A stretch of 54,377 nucleotides of DNA, from the NCBI GenBank assembly GCA_016779385.1, contig JADHNT010000003.1, positions 1 to 54,377 of the forward strand, in the 5' to 3' direction. Positions 34,956-42,374 of this stretch are shown piece after piece. The notes under the pieces were generated by a model that did no database searches, was not told where the DNA came from, and worked only from the letters and a program-made list of their open reading frames with translations. The number at the start of each line of letters is the position of its first letter. Positions within the stretch are counted from its first letter, which is position 1. This DNA comes from Pseudomonadales bacterium (GTDB taxonomy: Bacteria; Pseudomonadota; Gammaproteobacteria; Pseudomonadales; Azotimanducaceae). Made by a program: the position numbers and the translations under genes.

Positions 34956-35831
34956 CTAGAGCGCATAGCCTACCAGCCCGCCGGCGTGAAAGGCCTTCTC
35001 TAAGCGGGTCTCGGTGAGGGACGGTGGAGCCTTAGCGGCGGGATCAAAGCGCCGGGGTACGGCGCCGGAAAGACGGGTCAGCGTAAGGGCATGGAAGGCG
35101 GCCTCGCGGCCCCGCTGGAGCTTGTCCGCAATGCCCGCCGAACCCGTTGAGAGCCCAAGGGCCTCCGAGCCCTCGGCATCCAGAGCCCCATAGAGCGTAG
35201 GCAGATCGGGAAAGCGCGCGCAGAGCCGCGCCGCGGTTTTCGCGCCGATACCAGGTACCCCGGCAATGCCGTCGCTCGCATCGCCGGTCAGGGCCAGGTA
35301 GGTCGCCATGACTTCGAGCGGAAAGCCCCAGGTCTCCCGAAGCTGGTCGTAGCTTTCCGGCGCCGGCGCCCCAGGCACCCAGCGCCCGTCCCCGGGCCGC
35401 AGCAGCTGGAGTAAATCCTTATCCGTGCTCACAAGCACCACGGGACGGGGCCGGCCCCGGCGCACCGCGAGGGCTAGCAAATCATCGGCCTCATAGCGAC
35501 GACTCGCCGCCTCGGGAATACCCAGGGCACGGGTAAGGGCCCGGCACTGGCGAAAGCTTGCCTTCAGCGCGTCGTCGGGGCGCGGACGCTGCGCCTTGTA
35601 GGCTGGATCGAGGGCGTGGCGAAAACCGGATCCGAGCGCCTCATCGAAAGCCACCCCAAGACGGGCAGACCCGGGCAGCTGCCGGCGTACCTTGACCAAA
35701 AAACGGAGCCAGGCGAGGCGTACCGGGGCTGGCAAGCCCGGCCCCTCGAGGCCCCGCGCCGCCATCGCGAAATAGGTGCGGAAAATGACGGCGCTGGCAT
35801 CGATGAGCCAGAGGGCGTTCGGCGGGGTCAC
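34956..35831 (-). CDS. 5'-3' exonuclease / flap endonuclease-like protein
   Basis: 291 residues, like a stand-alone DNA polymerase I 5' nuclease domain (Xni/YgdG type). Metal-binding acidic residues are visible in WLIDASAVIFRTYF, RYEADDLLALAVRRG, STDKDLLQLL and LTGDASDGIAGVPGIGAKTA, the last being the helix-hairpin-helix DNA-binding motif. It would trim 5' flaps or RNA primers. The start overlaps the epmC stop by 4 bases (ATGA). Confidence 0.9.
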   Translation of the reverse strand: MTPPNALWLIDASAVIFRTYFAMAARGLEGPGLPAPVRLAWLRFLVKVRRQLPGSARLGVAFDEALGSGFRHALDPAYKAQRPRPDDALKASFRQCRALTRALGIPEAASRRYEADDLLALAVRRGRPRPVVLVSTDKDLLQLLRPGDGRWVPGAPAPESYDQLRETWGFPLEVMATYLALTGDASDGIAGVPGIGAKTAARLCARFPDLPTLYGALDAEGSEALGLSTGSAGIADKLQRGREAAFHALTLTRLSGAVPRRFDPAAKAPPSLTETRLEKAFHAGGLVGYAL

Positions 35832-36331
35832 GACGGTCTGAGGGCCGCCAGGGCGTCCCGAAAGCGCGCCGCCCGGGACGGGAGGCCCATTGCCCGCCAG
35901 CGCTGACGATGCTCGTCCAGGGCCGTGAGGAAAGGGGCCATACCCGGCGCTAGGGCCCCGGGGTTATCGACGCTCGGTGCGAAGGGCACCCCAAGAGTCT
36001 CGCAGAACAGCGATTCCAAGGCCTGGGGCGCCGCTTCTACGGCAAAAAAGGCCGCCTGTTGCGCCGCGTCCCGACCCTCTGGGACGTACCAATAACCGTA
36101 GTCCACACGCTGCCGCCGCCGCGCCCCGGCCAGGCACCAGTGGGCCACCTCGTGCAAAGCGCTCGCCTGATAGTCGAACCGAAAGTAGATCACTGCTGGT
36201 GCAGCGCCAAAGCCAGGGCAAAAGAGGGGCTCGGAGGCGCCTCCGCGAAGCTGAGTCCGCTCCGCCTCGAGGAAAAGCCCATCGAACAGCGTGCAAAGGG
36301 CCTCCGCAGCGCAGGGCCAGCGGTCCCTCAC
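35828..36331 (-). CDS. epmC: Elongation factor P hydroxylase EpmC (YfcM)
   Basis: 167 residues. EpmC adds a hydroxyl to the beta-lysylated lysine of EF-P. Family landmarks: ALCTLFDGLFLEAERTQLRG, PAVIYFRFDYQASALHEVAH with the metal-binding HEVAHW, RRQRVDYGYWYVPEGRDAAQ and FCETLGVPFAPSVDNPG. I chose the GTG at 36331 because it overlaps the tusA TGA (GTGA); an in-frame GTG at 36343 is possible. EF-P, epmA and epmB are not in the window. Confidence 0.9.
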   Translation of the reverse strand: MRDRWPCAAEALCTLFDGLFLEAERTQLRGGASEPLFCPGFGAAPAVIYFRFDYQASALHEVAHWCLAGARRRQRVDYGYWYVPEGRDAAQQAAFFAVEAAPQALESLFCETLGVPFAPSVDNPGALAPGMAPFLTALDEHRQRWRAMGLPSRAARFRDALAALRPS

Positions 36332-36564
36332 CGCGGGGCGCACGCAAAAAGGAAGGTGAAGACGCCCTCAGCCTCCTCCTGCTTTAGGATGGGGTGGCCC
36401 ACGAAGCGGCTAAACTGCTCGAAATCCCGGACCGATGCCGGATCCGTGGTCACCACCTCGAGCCGATCCCCCGGGGCCAGTTGACGCATGCGCTGGCGCA
36501 GCAGCATCAGCGGTTCGGGGCAACGAAGGCCCGAGGCATCAAGGACGATCGGCGAATCAGGCAT
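36328..36564 (-). CDS. TusA/SirA family sulfur carrier protein
   Basis: 78 residues. The family CPxP motif is in LDASGLRCPEPLMLLRQRM, with the cysteine as sulfur acceptor, and the remaining beta-alpha-beta-alpha-beta-beta pattern (DRLEVVTTDPASVRDFEQF, FLFACA). It may serve tRNA 2-thiouridine synthesis as TusA does, but TusA-like proteins also act elsewhere. First gene of the minus-strand run into epmC; divergent from the TPR gene at 36689. Confidence 0.9.
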   Translation of the reverse strand: MPDSPIVLDASGLRCPEPLMLLRQRMRQLAPGDRLEVVTTDPASVRDFEQFSRFVGHPILKQEEAEGVFTFLFACAPR

Positions 36565-36688
36565 GAGGGGAACTCCGCATTAGGACCGCGAGTCTGTCCA
36601 CGGTTGGAGAAGCCGTCAACGCCGGCCCTTGACTTCCCGCCAAGGGACCGCATCAATGGGGATCGCGGGCCATGGATAGGGGGCAGTT

Positions 36689-38119
36689 GTGCGTCAAGGC
36701 AATATCCAGCCGAGGACCCTCCGGTGGCGCTTCTGCCGCGCCCGTCATGCAGCCCTACTCACCCTGACGCTTTTGCTTCCCCTCCAGGCCCTGAGCGCCC
36801 CGGCGCAAGGCCTTCCGCCGAAAACCTCGGAAGTCCCGGAGCTCACCATGGCGCCGGTGGAGAGCGACCCGGAGCGGGAGGAATTCGCGCGGCAAATCCG
36901 CCTAGCCATGCTCCAGCACCAGGAAGGTCGAGCCTTCGAAGCCCGCAATACCGTATCTGACACGTTGGAGGATCTTCGCGGCCGCTTCGGCCCCTGGGAT
37001 CAGCAGCAAGTGCTCGGGCTGCGCATTCTCGCCGCAGCGGAGCAAGCCCTCGGTGATTTAGAAAGCGCGGGGGAAGCCCTAGCCCAGGCCCAGTACCTCA
37101 ACCGCATGAACCTCGGTCTACACGACCTCTCCCAGCTGCCCATCCTTGCCGAGCTCACCCAGCTGTCCCTGAGCAAGGGCGATATTAAGCAGGGCAACGC
37201 CCTTCAGGAATATGCCTTTTTTATTCAGCAGCGTACCCACGGCGAAAACAGCGAAGCGCTGCTCCCAGCCGTCTATGACCTCGGCGATTGGTATCTCTCC
37301 ACCGGCAACGTGCTCGCTTCCCGCACCCTCTACGAACGGGCCTTAGATCTGAGTGAGGATCTCTACGGAGAAACGGACCTGCGCCTGATCCCCGCCCTAA
37401 GAGGACTTGCCGGCGCCGTCCGTGCCGAGCGCTTCCCCATGGAGGGACAAAACAACACGCCGGCCTTTAGTTTTTCCGCCGGAGGCCCCAACAATCAGAA
37501 CCTGCCCATCGAGGACGAGCGGATGATGCTCGGGCGCTACGGCCAGGGCGAGGATGCGCTGCAGCGGGTCCTCGAGATCTACGATGCGCAAGAGTCGGTG
37601 GAGCCCGCGGTCTACGCCGACGGGCTGATCGAACTCGGGGACTTGTACCTTATTTTCGACAAATGGACCGCCGCTGTTCGGCGCTATGGTCAAGCCCAGG
37701 CCCGCCTGCTCGAAGCGGGGCTGGAGACCACCGCAGTAGACGCCCTATTCGCCGCACCGGAGCCCGTGGTCCTCCACCTTCCGGAAGCCCGCGCCCCCTC
37801 GGACCGCACGGGCCTCGAGCCCCAGCTAGGCTTCGTCGACTACCGCTATCGGGTAAACACCCGGGGCCGGGCCTTCGAAGTGGAAATCACGGACTCTAGC
37901 CCCGAGGACGTTTTAAACTTCCGCCTAAAGCGCGCCCTCAAGGAAGCCCGCTTCCGCCCCATCATGGTGGCCGGAGAAGCGGTGGACTCCGATTGGCTCG
38001 AGGCACGCCACGAATTCTCATTCCTAGGCCCTCCCCAGGGCCCCGAGGCTGCTCCCGAGGAGGAAAGGGAGGATCTCTCCAGCAACGAGAGCGAGGCCCC
38101 CTCCGTAGAGACCCCATGA
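36689..38119 (+). CDS. Secreted TPR protein with TonB-like C-terminal domain
   Basis: 476 residues from a GTG. A basic N-terminus and hydrophobic stretch (AALLTLTLLLPLQALSA) form a signal peptide. Residues 60-360 hold TPR-like helical pairs (LRILAAAEQALGDLESAGEA, DLGDWYLSTGNVLASRTLYE, ELGDLYLIFDKWTAAVRRYG). Residues about 380-450 read like a TonB C-terminal domain: VDYRYRVNTRGRAFEVEI, NFRLKRALKEARFRPIM, EARHEFSFLG. The tail is acidic (PEEEREDLSSNESEAP). First gene of the ten-gene cluster, which contains an ExbB-like channel. Function unknown; the TonB similarity is by eye. Confidence 0.8.
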   Translation: MRQGNIQPRTLRWRFCRARHAALLTLTLLLPLQALSAPAQGLPPKTSEVPELTMAPVESDPEREEFARQIRLAMLQHQEGRAFEARNTVSDTLEDLRGRFGPWDQQQVLGLRILAAAEQALGDLESAGEALAQAQYLNRMNLGLHDLSQLPILAELTQLSLSKGDIKQGNALQEYAFFIQQRTHGENSEALLPAVYDLGDWYLSTGNVLASRTLYERALDLSEDLYGETDLRLIPALRGLAGAVRAERFPMEGQNNTPAFSFSAGGPNNQNLPIEDERMMLGRYGQGEDALQRVLEIYDAQESVEPAVYADGLIELGDLYLIFDKWTAAVRRYGQAQARLLEAGLETTAVDALFAAPEPVVLHLPEARAPSDRTGLEPQLGFVDYRYRVNTRGRAFEVEITDSSPEDVLNFRLKRALKEARFRPIMVAGEAVDSDWLEARHEFSFLGPPQGPEAAPEEEREDLSSNESEAPSVETP

Positions 38120-38181
38120 TTCAGGCCAGCTTCATTCCCACCAGGCACAGTCAGAAGTCTCTGTAGCGAGGAGTTTGCGTG

Positions 38182-39663
38182 ATGATTCGAAGCGAGCGCC
38201 CTGCGATCCCAAGCGCGGCCCGGCGGCTTTTCGTCCTAATCACGGCCCTCCTAAGCGCCTACGGCGCCCTCGGCGCTTCTGCCCCTGATACGACGGCTTC
38301 CGCGCCCGCGGAAGCTGAAGCCTCCAATGCCGAGGCTGCCGAAGGCGCTCCCGTAGCGACCGACACCCCTACTGCTACGCCCGAGCCAAGCCCCGAAGCC
38401 CAGGGCGCCCTCGACGTGCTAAACGAAGCCGTGGATGCCGCGGGGGGCACAGCCGACGGCTCAGGCACGGCGGAAGGCGGGGAAGATCAGGGACGCTCCG
38501 GCGACCGCCCCACCGTTGATGGCGTCCTCGACCGCGTGCTTGATGTCTTCACCCCCGGGCAGAACAGCGGCGTAGTCATTCAACCGCCCATCCCGTCCCT
38601 ACCCAGCCCGTCTGGCTCGTCTGGCTCGTCTGGCTCGTCTGGCTCGTCTGGCTCGTCTGGCTCGTCTGGCTCGTCTGGCTCGTCTGGCTCGTCTGGCTCG
38701 TCTGGCTCGTCTGGCGGCGCTGGGGGCAGCGCCGGGGCCTCCCTCCCAAGCCCCAGTTCGGGCTCAGGTACGGGATCGAGCAGCGGCAGCCGCCCCGGAG
38801 ACTCGGGGACAGGCGCCACAGCAGGTACGGACACCGGCAAGGGGACCGGAACCACTGCCGGAGATGGCAGCGGCAGTGCGGAAGGCAATGGGGTACTCGA
38901 TAGCGTGTGGTCCGTTTTCAAAGACGTCGAAGCCCAGCAAGGCGCTCAGCCCGACGGGCCCATCGTGGAGGGCTCCCAGGGCTCCAGCGGCACTGGGGGA
39001 ACGGCAAGCGGCGGGAGCGACGGTACTGCCTCAGATGGCCAGGGCAGTGACCCTGCCGGAAGTCCTGCAGAGAGCACCGCTGGGACGGGGCGGGCACCAG
39101 GCTCTGCCCCCGGCACCGGCGGCGGCAACGGTGAAGACGACGGCTGGATCAAGCGAGACAGCGGCGGCGCAAGCAGCGCCCAGAGCTATGAAACGGTTTA
39201 CGACACGGCGGGCTCCAGCGGCAGCAGTGCCCCCTCGGGGACGGCGGATGCGGTGGATTCCCTCGAAGCCGAATTGGAACGCGCCCTGGAAAGCTTTGAT
39301 GGCATGATTCTCGAGCAGCGAGGCCCGGTGCTCGCCCAGGGGGACCGGCTTCCCGAGCCCGCAAAACCCGCTGAGGCCATGGGCGGAGGCGGCTCTGAGC
39401 AAGCGAGCGCCCCAAGCCGGCGCCCTGCCCCCCTACCCCCAGAGCAACCCCGGGGCGGCCAGGGCGGCGGCGGCAATGTACCAGAAGACACCCCAAGCAC
39501 CGGGCCCGCGGGCCCCGTGGAAGTGCCGGAGGAGTTCGCAGATGCGTCCGATGACGACGTGATCGCCCGCCAGCTGCGGGAAGCGGCCATGGCGGAGCAG
39601 GATTCGGCGCTCCGCGAGAAGCTTTGGGAAGAGTATCGACGCTATAAAGCCAACGGAGCCTAG
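38182..39663 (+). CDS. Ser/Gly-rich secreted low-complexity protein
   Basis: 493 residues. Signal peptide in FVLITALLSAYGALGASAP. The body is low-complexity: Ala/Thr/Glu/Pro rich to residue 80, a (Ser-Gly-Ser)n run at residues 144-178, then long Gly/Ser/Thr/Asp stretches. Ordered-looking islands are VLDRVLDVFTPGQNSGVVIQ, GVLDSVWSVFKD, LEAELERALESFDGMILEQ and the C-terminal DDDVIARQLREAAMAEQDSA-LREKLWEEYRRYK. GAGGAG at 38168-38173 spaces best to the ATG at 38182. It is a possible surface or periplasmic linker protein. No recognised family. Confidence 0.75.
   Translation: MIRSERPAIPSAARRLFVLITALLSAYGALGASAPDTTASAPAEAEASNAEAAEGAPVATDTPTATPEPSPEAQGALDVLNEAVDAAGGTADGSGTAEGGEDQGRSGDRPTVDGVLDRVLDVFTPGQNSGVVIQPPIPSLPSPSGSSGSSGSSGSSGSSGSSGSSGSSGSSGSSGSSGGAGGSAGASLPSPSSGSGTGSSSGSRPGDSGTGATAGTDTGKGTGTTAGDGSGSAEGNGVLDSVWSVFKDVEAQQGAQPDGPIVEGSQGSSGTGGTASGGSDGTASDGQGSDPAGSPAESTAGTGRAPGSAPGTGGGNGEDDGWIKRDSGGASSAQSYETVYDTAGSSGSSAPSGTADAVDSLEAELERALESFDGMILEQRGPVLAQGDRLPEPAKPAEAMGGGGSEQASAPSRRPAPLPPEQPRGGQGGGGNVPEDTPSTGPAGPVEVPEEFADASDDDVIARQLREAAMAEQDSALREKLWEEYRRYKANGA
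38611..38709 (+). repeat. Eleven perfect tandem copies of a 9-bp unit (TCTGGCTCG)
   Basis: Eleven identical 9-base units encode Ser-Gly-Ser repeats inside the Ser/Gly-rich protein, followed by a partial TCTGGC. Perfect identity at DNA level, including the otherwise uncommon TCT codon, indicates recent slippage expansion. Because the unit is 9 bases, copy changes keep the frame. Confidence 0.95.
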
Positions 39664-39671
39664 GAGCCCTC

Positions 39672-40838
39672 ATGCGCCTTCTGACCCTACCCCTTCTTCT
39701 CCTTGTGCTGGGCGGCTGCGTGTCCACCACGGTGAAGCAGGTTGAACGGCCCGAGCTCCAGGTGGCGGAGCGCGCTGAACAGGTCCTCCTGGACGTGGGC
39801 ATCTTCCTCTTCGATCCGAATATCCCCGAGGCCTTTGAGGAACGAGAAAAGCTCGGCATCGAACCGGACGTACGCAAGGCCGAGGCGCGCTACCTGCCGG
39901 GCGTCCTGCGCAACACCCTCGAGAACAGCGGCAACTGGGGGGCCGTACGCCTTATCCCTCGGGAAAGCCGGGCGGTGGACCTGGTAATCGAGGGCAAGAT
40001 CGAGAAATCCGACGGGGAGTCGCTGAGCCTGGCTTTGAAGGCCACGGACGCCAGCGGCGAGGTGTGGGTGGAAAACACCTACAGCTATCGGACGAGCAAA
40101 TACGCCTATGACCCGGAGGCGCCCCAGGGACAGGATCCTTTCCAACCCCTCTATGTGCGCTTTGCCAACGATTTAGCCGCAAGCCTCAGAAAGCGCAGCG
40201 ACGACCGCTTGGAGCGTCTTCGCCTCCTCAGCAAGATGCGCTTTGCCCAAAGCTTCGCCCCGGAGCGCTTTGAGTCCTATCTCAGCACGAGCGCCGATGG
40301 GCGGAGCACCCTGCGTCGCCTCCCAGCGGAGGGGGACAGCATGATGACCCGGATTAATCGCGTACGAGAACGGGAATACCTGTTCCTCGACACGCTCGAT
40401 CAGTACTACCGGGGCTTCGAGACGGCCATGGCCCCCGCCTACCAGGACTTTCGAGCTTTCAGCTACGAAGAGGCTCTGGCCCTTGCGGAACTTCAGCGCC
40501 AGGCGCGCAATCGAACCATCGTCGGTGCCGTGGCCGTGCTAGGCGGTATTGCCGCCATGGCCTCCGACGATGGCGCCTCGCGCTACGCCGGGGCCCTGGG
40601 TGTTGCCGGGGGCGCGGTGACCTTAAAATCGGGCCTTGATAAGCGGGTGGAAGCCACCATGCACCTTGAATCGATCCGCGAGCTGGCAAGCAACCTCGAG
40701 GCCGTGGTGGCCCCCCAGGTCCTTGCCCTGGATGAGCAAACCTTCACCCTGACGGGCACCGTCGATGAGCAATATGACAAATGGCGAACGATTTTGGTGG
40801 AGCTTTATCGCGCTGAACTCGGCACCGCGGGGCCCTAA
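39672..40838 (+). CDS. Lipoprotein of unknown function in the VWA/ExbB cluster
   Basis: 388 residues. Lipobox LGGC after a short signal (MRLLTLPLLLLVLGGCVSTT). Residues 30-190 look like a mixed alpha/beta domain (EQVLLDVGIFLFDPN, AVDLVIEGKIEKSDGESL, NTYSYRTSKYAY, FANDLAASLRKR). Residues 285-325 contain a small Gly/Ala-rich hydrophobic hairpin (IVGAVAVLGGIAAM, YAGALGVAGGAVTLKSG). I do not recognise the family. It could be an outer-membrane component of the cluster's machine. Its stop and the next start share one base (TAATG). Confidence 0.8.
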   Translation: MRLLTLPLLLLVLGGCVSTTVKQVERPELQVAERAEQVLLDVGIFLFDPNIPEAFEEREKLGIEPDVRKAEARYLPGVLRNTLENSGNWGAVRLIPRESRAVDLVIEGKIEKSDGESLSLALKATDASGEVWVENTYSYRTSKYAYDPEAPQGQDPFQPLYVRFANDLAASLRKRSDDRLERLRLLSKMRFAQSFAPERFESYLSTSADGRSTLRRLPAEGDSMMTRINRVREREYLFLDTLDQYYRGFETAMAPAYQDFRAFSYEEALALAELQRQARNRTIVGAVAVLGGIAAMASDDGASRYAGALGVAGGAVTLKSGLDKRVEATMHLESIRELASNLEAVVAPQVLALDEQTFTLTGTVDEQYDKWRTILVELYRAELGTAGP

Positions 40839-42373
40839 TGGCTGAGCGCCCCACCCCGGAAGATCCTATCCGCCCAGCGCCCGTCACCCTGGCGGGCGCG
40901 CAGCCGGAATCACCTCAGGGGCAGGGACAAACCCCCTCCGGTCCCTCGGCGCCGGTCCTTGCAGGGCTGGCCCTGGCCCTTGGGGTGGGCGGTTTTTTCC
41001 TGCTCGGGCAGCTCAGCCCAACAACGCCCGAACCACGCCCCGCCCCGGAGGAGGAAGGGCCCGCTCCGGAGACTGGGAGCGCGGGCGCCGAGTCCCCCAT
41101 GCCCAGTCCTGCTCCCTTCGCCGACGTGGCCACCCAGGCGGCCCGGGAGGCCGCTCAGAGCACACTGCGCCGCTTCCTCGCCCGGCGCACGGAGCTTGAG
41201 GACCACGGCGCCGCCCTCTGGGCCGAGAGCGACCTGGCTGCCATAACGGCGCAGGCGGAGGCGGGGGACGCAGCCTTTCTGGCCGGCCAGCTTGAAGTTG
41301 CTCTAGGTGCCTATGAAGCGGCCCTGCAAGGGGCAGAGGCGCTCTGGGCTACCGTCCCCGATCGACAGAAAGCGCAAGCGGTGGAGGCCGCCGCGCGCCT
41401 CGCGGAGAACGCTGTCGCCGAGGCGGAAGCCGCCTATGCTCTGCTCCAGGCCATGGCCGGCGATAACACCGCGCTTCGGGTGGAGGCAGAGCGCGGCCTG
41501 CGTCGGGCCGAGCTGCGGCCCGCTGTCCTCGAGAGCCTAGCCCGGGCCGAAATCGCCCTCACCAACGAAAACTGGACCGCGGCGGATACGTCCCTCATGG
41601 AGGCTCGGGGCCTCGATGGGGACGCCCCCGGCGTGGCTACTTTGAGCGAGACGCTTAACCGCGAGCGGAAACGCCAGGCCCTGGAGGCCGCCCTAAAAGA
41701 CGGCTATGACGCCCTCAACCGCCAGGATTATGCCGGCGCGGAAAGCGCTTTTAAGACGGCCCTGACGCTCGATGACGGCGCCGCCGCAGCGGAGGAAGGG
41801 CTCGCGCTGGTTGGGACCCGGCGCCTCGAGGCACGCCTCGCGGCGCTCCGAGACCAGGCCGAGGCGGCGCGACGCGCCGGGGCCTTCGGCGACGCCTTGA
41901 CCCACTACGAAGCAGCCCTGTCCCTCGACGGCACCCTGGCCTTTGCCCAGGCCGGGCGGCAGGCCATGACGGACCGGCTGGCCCTCGCGGGCGCGCTGGA
42001 GGAGGCGGAGCGCACCCTCGGCAAAGATCCAAGCGATGCCGTGCTTCGCCACGCCCGGGAAACTATTGCCCTAGCAAGCCCCTTCCTCACTGCCGAGCCG
42101 CGCCTCGCGCAGCAGGTGGAGGCCCTTAGGACCCGCTTAGTCGCGGCGGAAACGCCCCGCACCGTGCGCCTCGAATCCGACGGCAAAACCACCGTGCAGG
42201 TCTTGAAGGTGCGTCACCTTGGCGCCCTCACGGATCAGGCGCTGGCGCTGCGCCCGGGGAACTATGTAGCGCTGGGGTCCCGGGATGGCTATCGCGACGT
42301 TCGCGTCACCTTCACCGTCCCTCTAGAGGCAACGCCCCCGGCCATCGCCGTGGTTTGCCGGGATCGCATCTAG
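40838..42373 (+). CDS. Single-span membrane protein with periplasmic TPR-like helices
   Basis: 511 residues. A Pro-rich cytoplasmic N-terminus of about 40 residues, one membrane helix (VLAGLALALGVGGFFLLGQL, residues 40-60), a Pro/Glu-rich linker, then long Ala-rich helical repeats from residue 85 to 440 with TPR-like units (AAFLAGQLEVALGAYEAALQ, GYDALNRQDYAGAESAFKTA, RAGAFGDALTHYEAALSLDG). A small C-terminal beta domain follows (VRLESDGKTTVQVLKVRHLG, LRPGNYVALGSRDGYRDVRV), reminiscent of PEGA sheets in the next gene. No named family. Likely a periplasmic scaffold of the cluster. Confidence 0.82.
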   Translation: MAERPTPEDPIRPAPVTLAGAQPESPQGQGQTPSGPSAPVLAGLALALGVGGFFLLGQLSPTTPEPRPAPEEEGPAPETGSAGAESPMPSPAPFADVATQAAREAAQSTLRRFLARRTELEDHGAALWAESDLAAITAQAEAGDAAFLAGQLEVALGAYEAALQGAEALWATVPDRQKAQAVEAAARLAENAVAEAEAAYALLQAMAGDNTALRVEAERGLRRAELRPAVLESLARAEIALTNENWTAADTSLMEARGLDGDAPGVATLSETLNRERKRQALEAALKDGYDALNRQDYAGAESAFKTALTLDDGAAAAEEGLALVGTRRLEARLAALRDQAEAARRAGAFGDALTHYEAALSLDGTLAFAQAGRQAMTDRLALAGALEEAERTLGKDPSDAVLRHARETIALASPFLTAEPRLAQQVEALRTRLVAAETPRTVRLESDGKTTVQVLKVRHLGALTDQALALRPGNYVALGSRDGYRDVRVTFTVPLEATPPAIAVVCRDRI

Positions 42374-42374
42374 C

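Noticed and set aside
38611-38709. CRISPR-like array
   Set aside because: Contiguous 9-base units without spacers inside a coding frame; a microsatellite-type repeat.
38580-38921. Minus-strand frame with Pro-Asp-Glu repeats
   Set aside because: It is only the reverse reading of the 9-bp repeat; no RBS or conserved part, whereas the plus frame fits the cluster.
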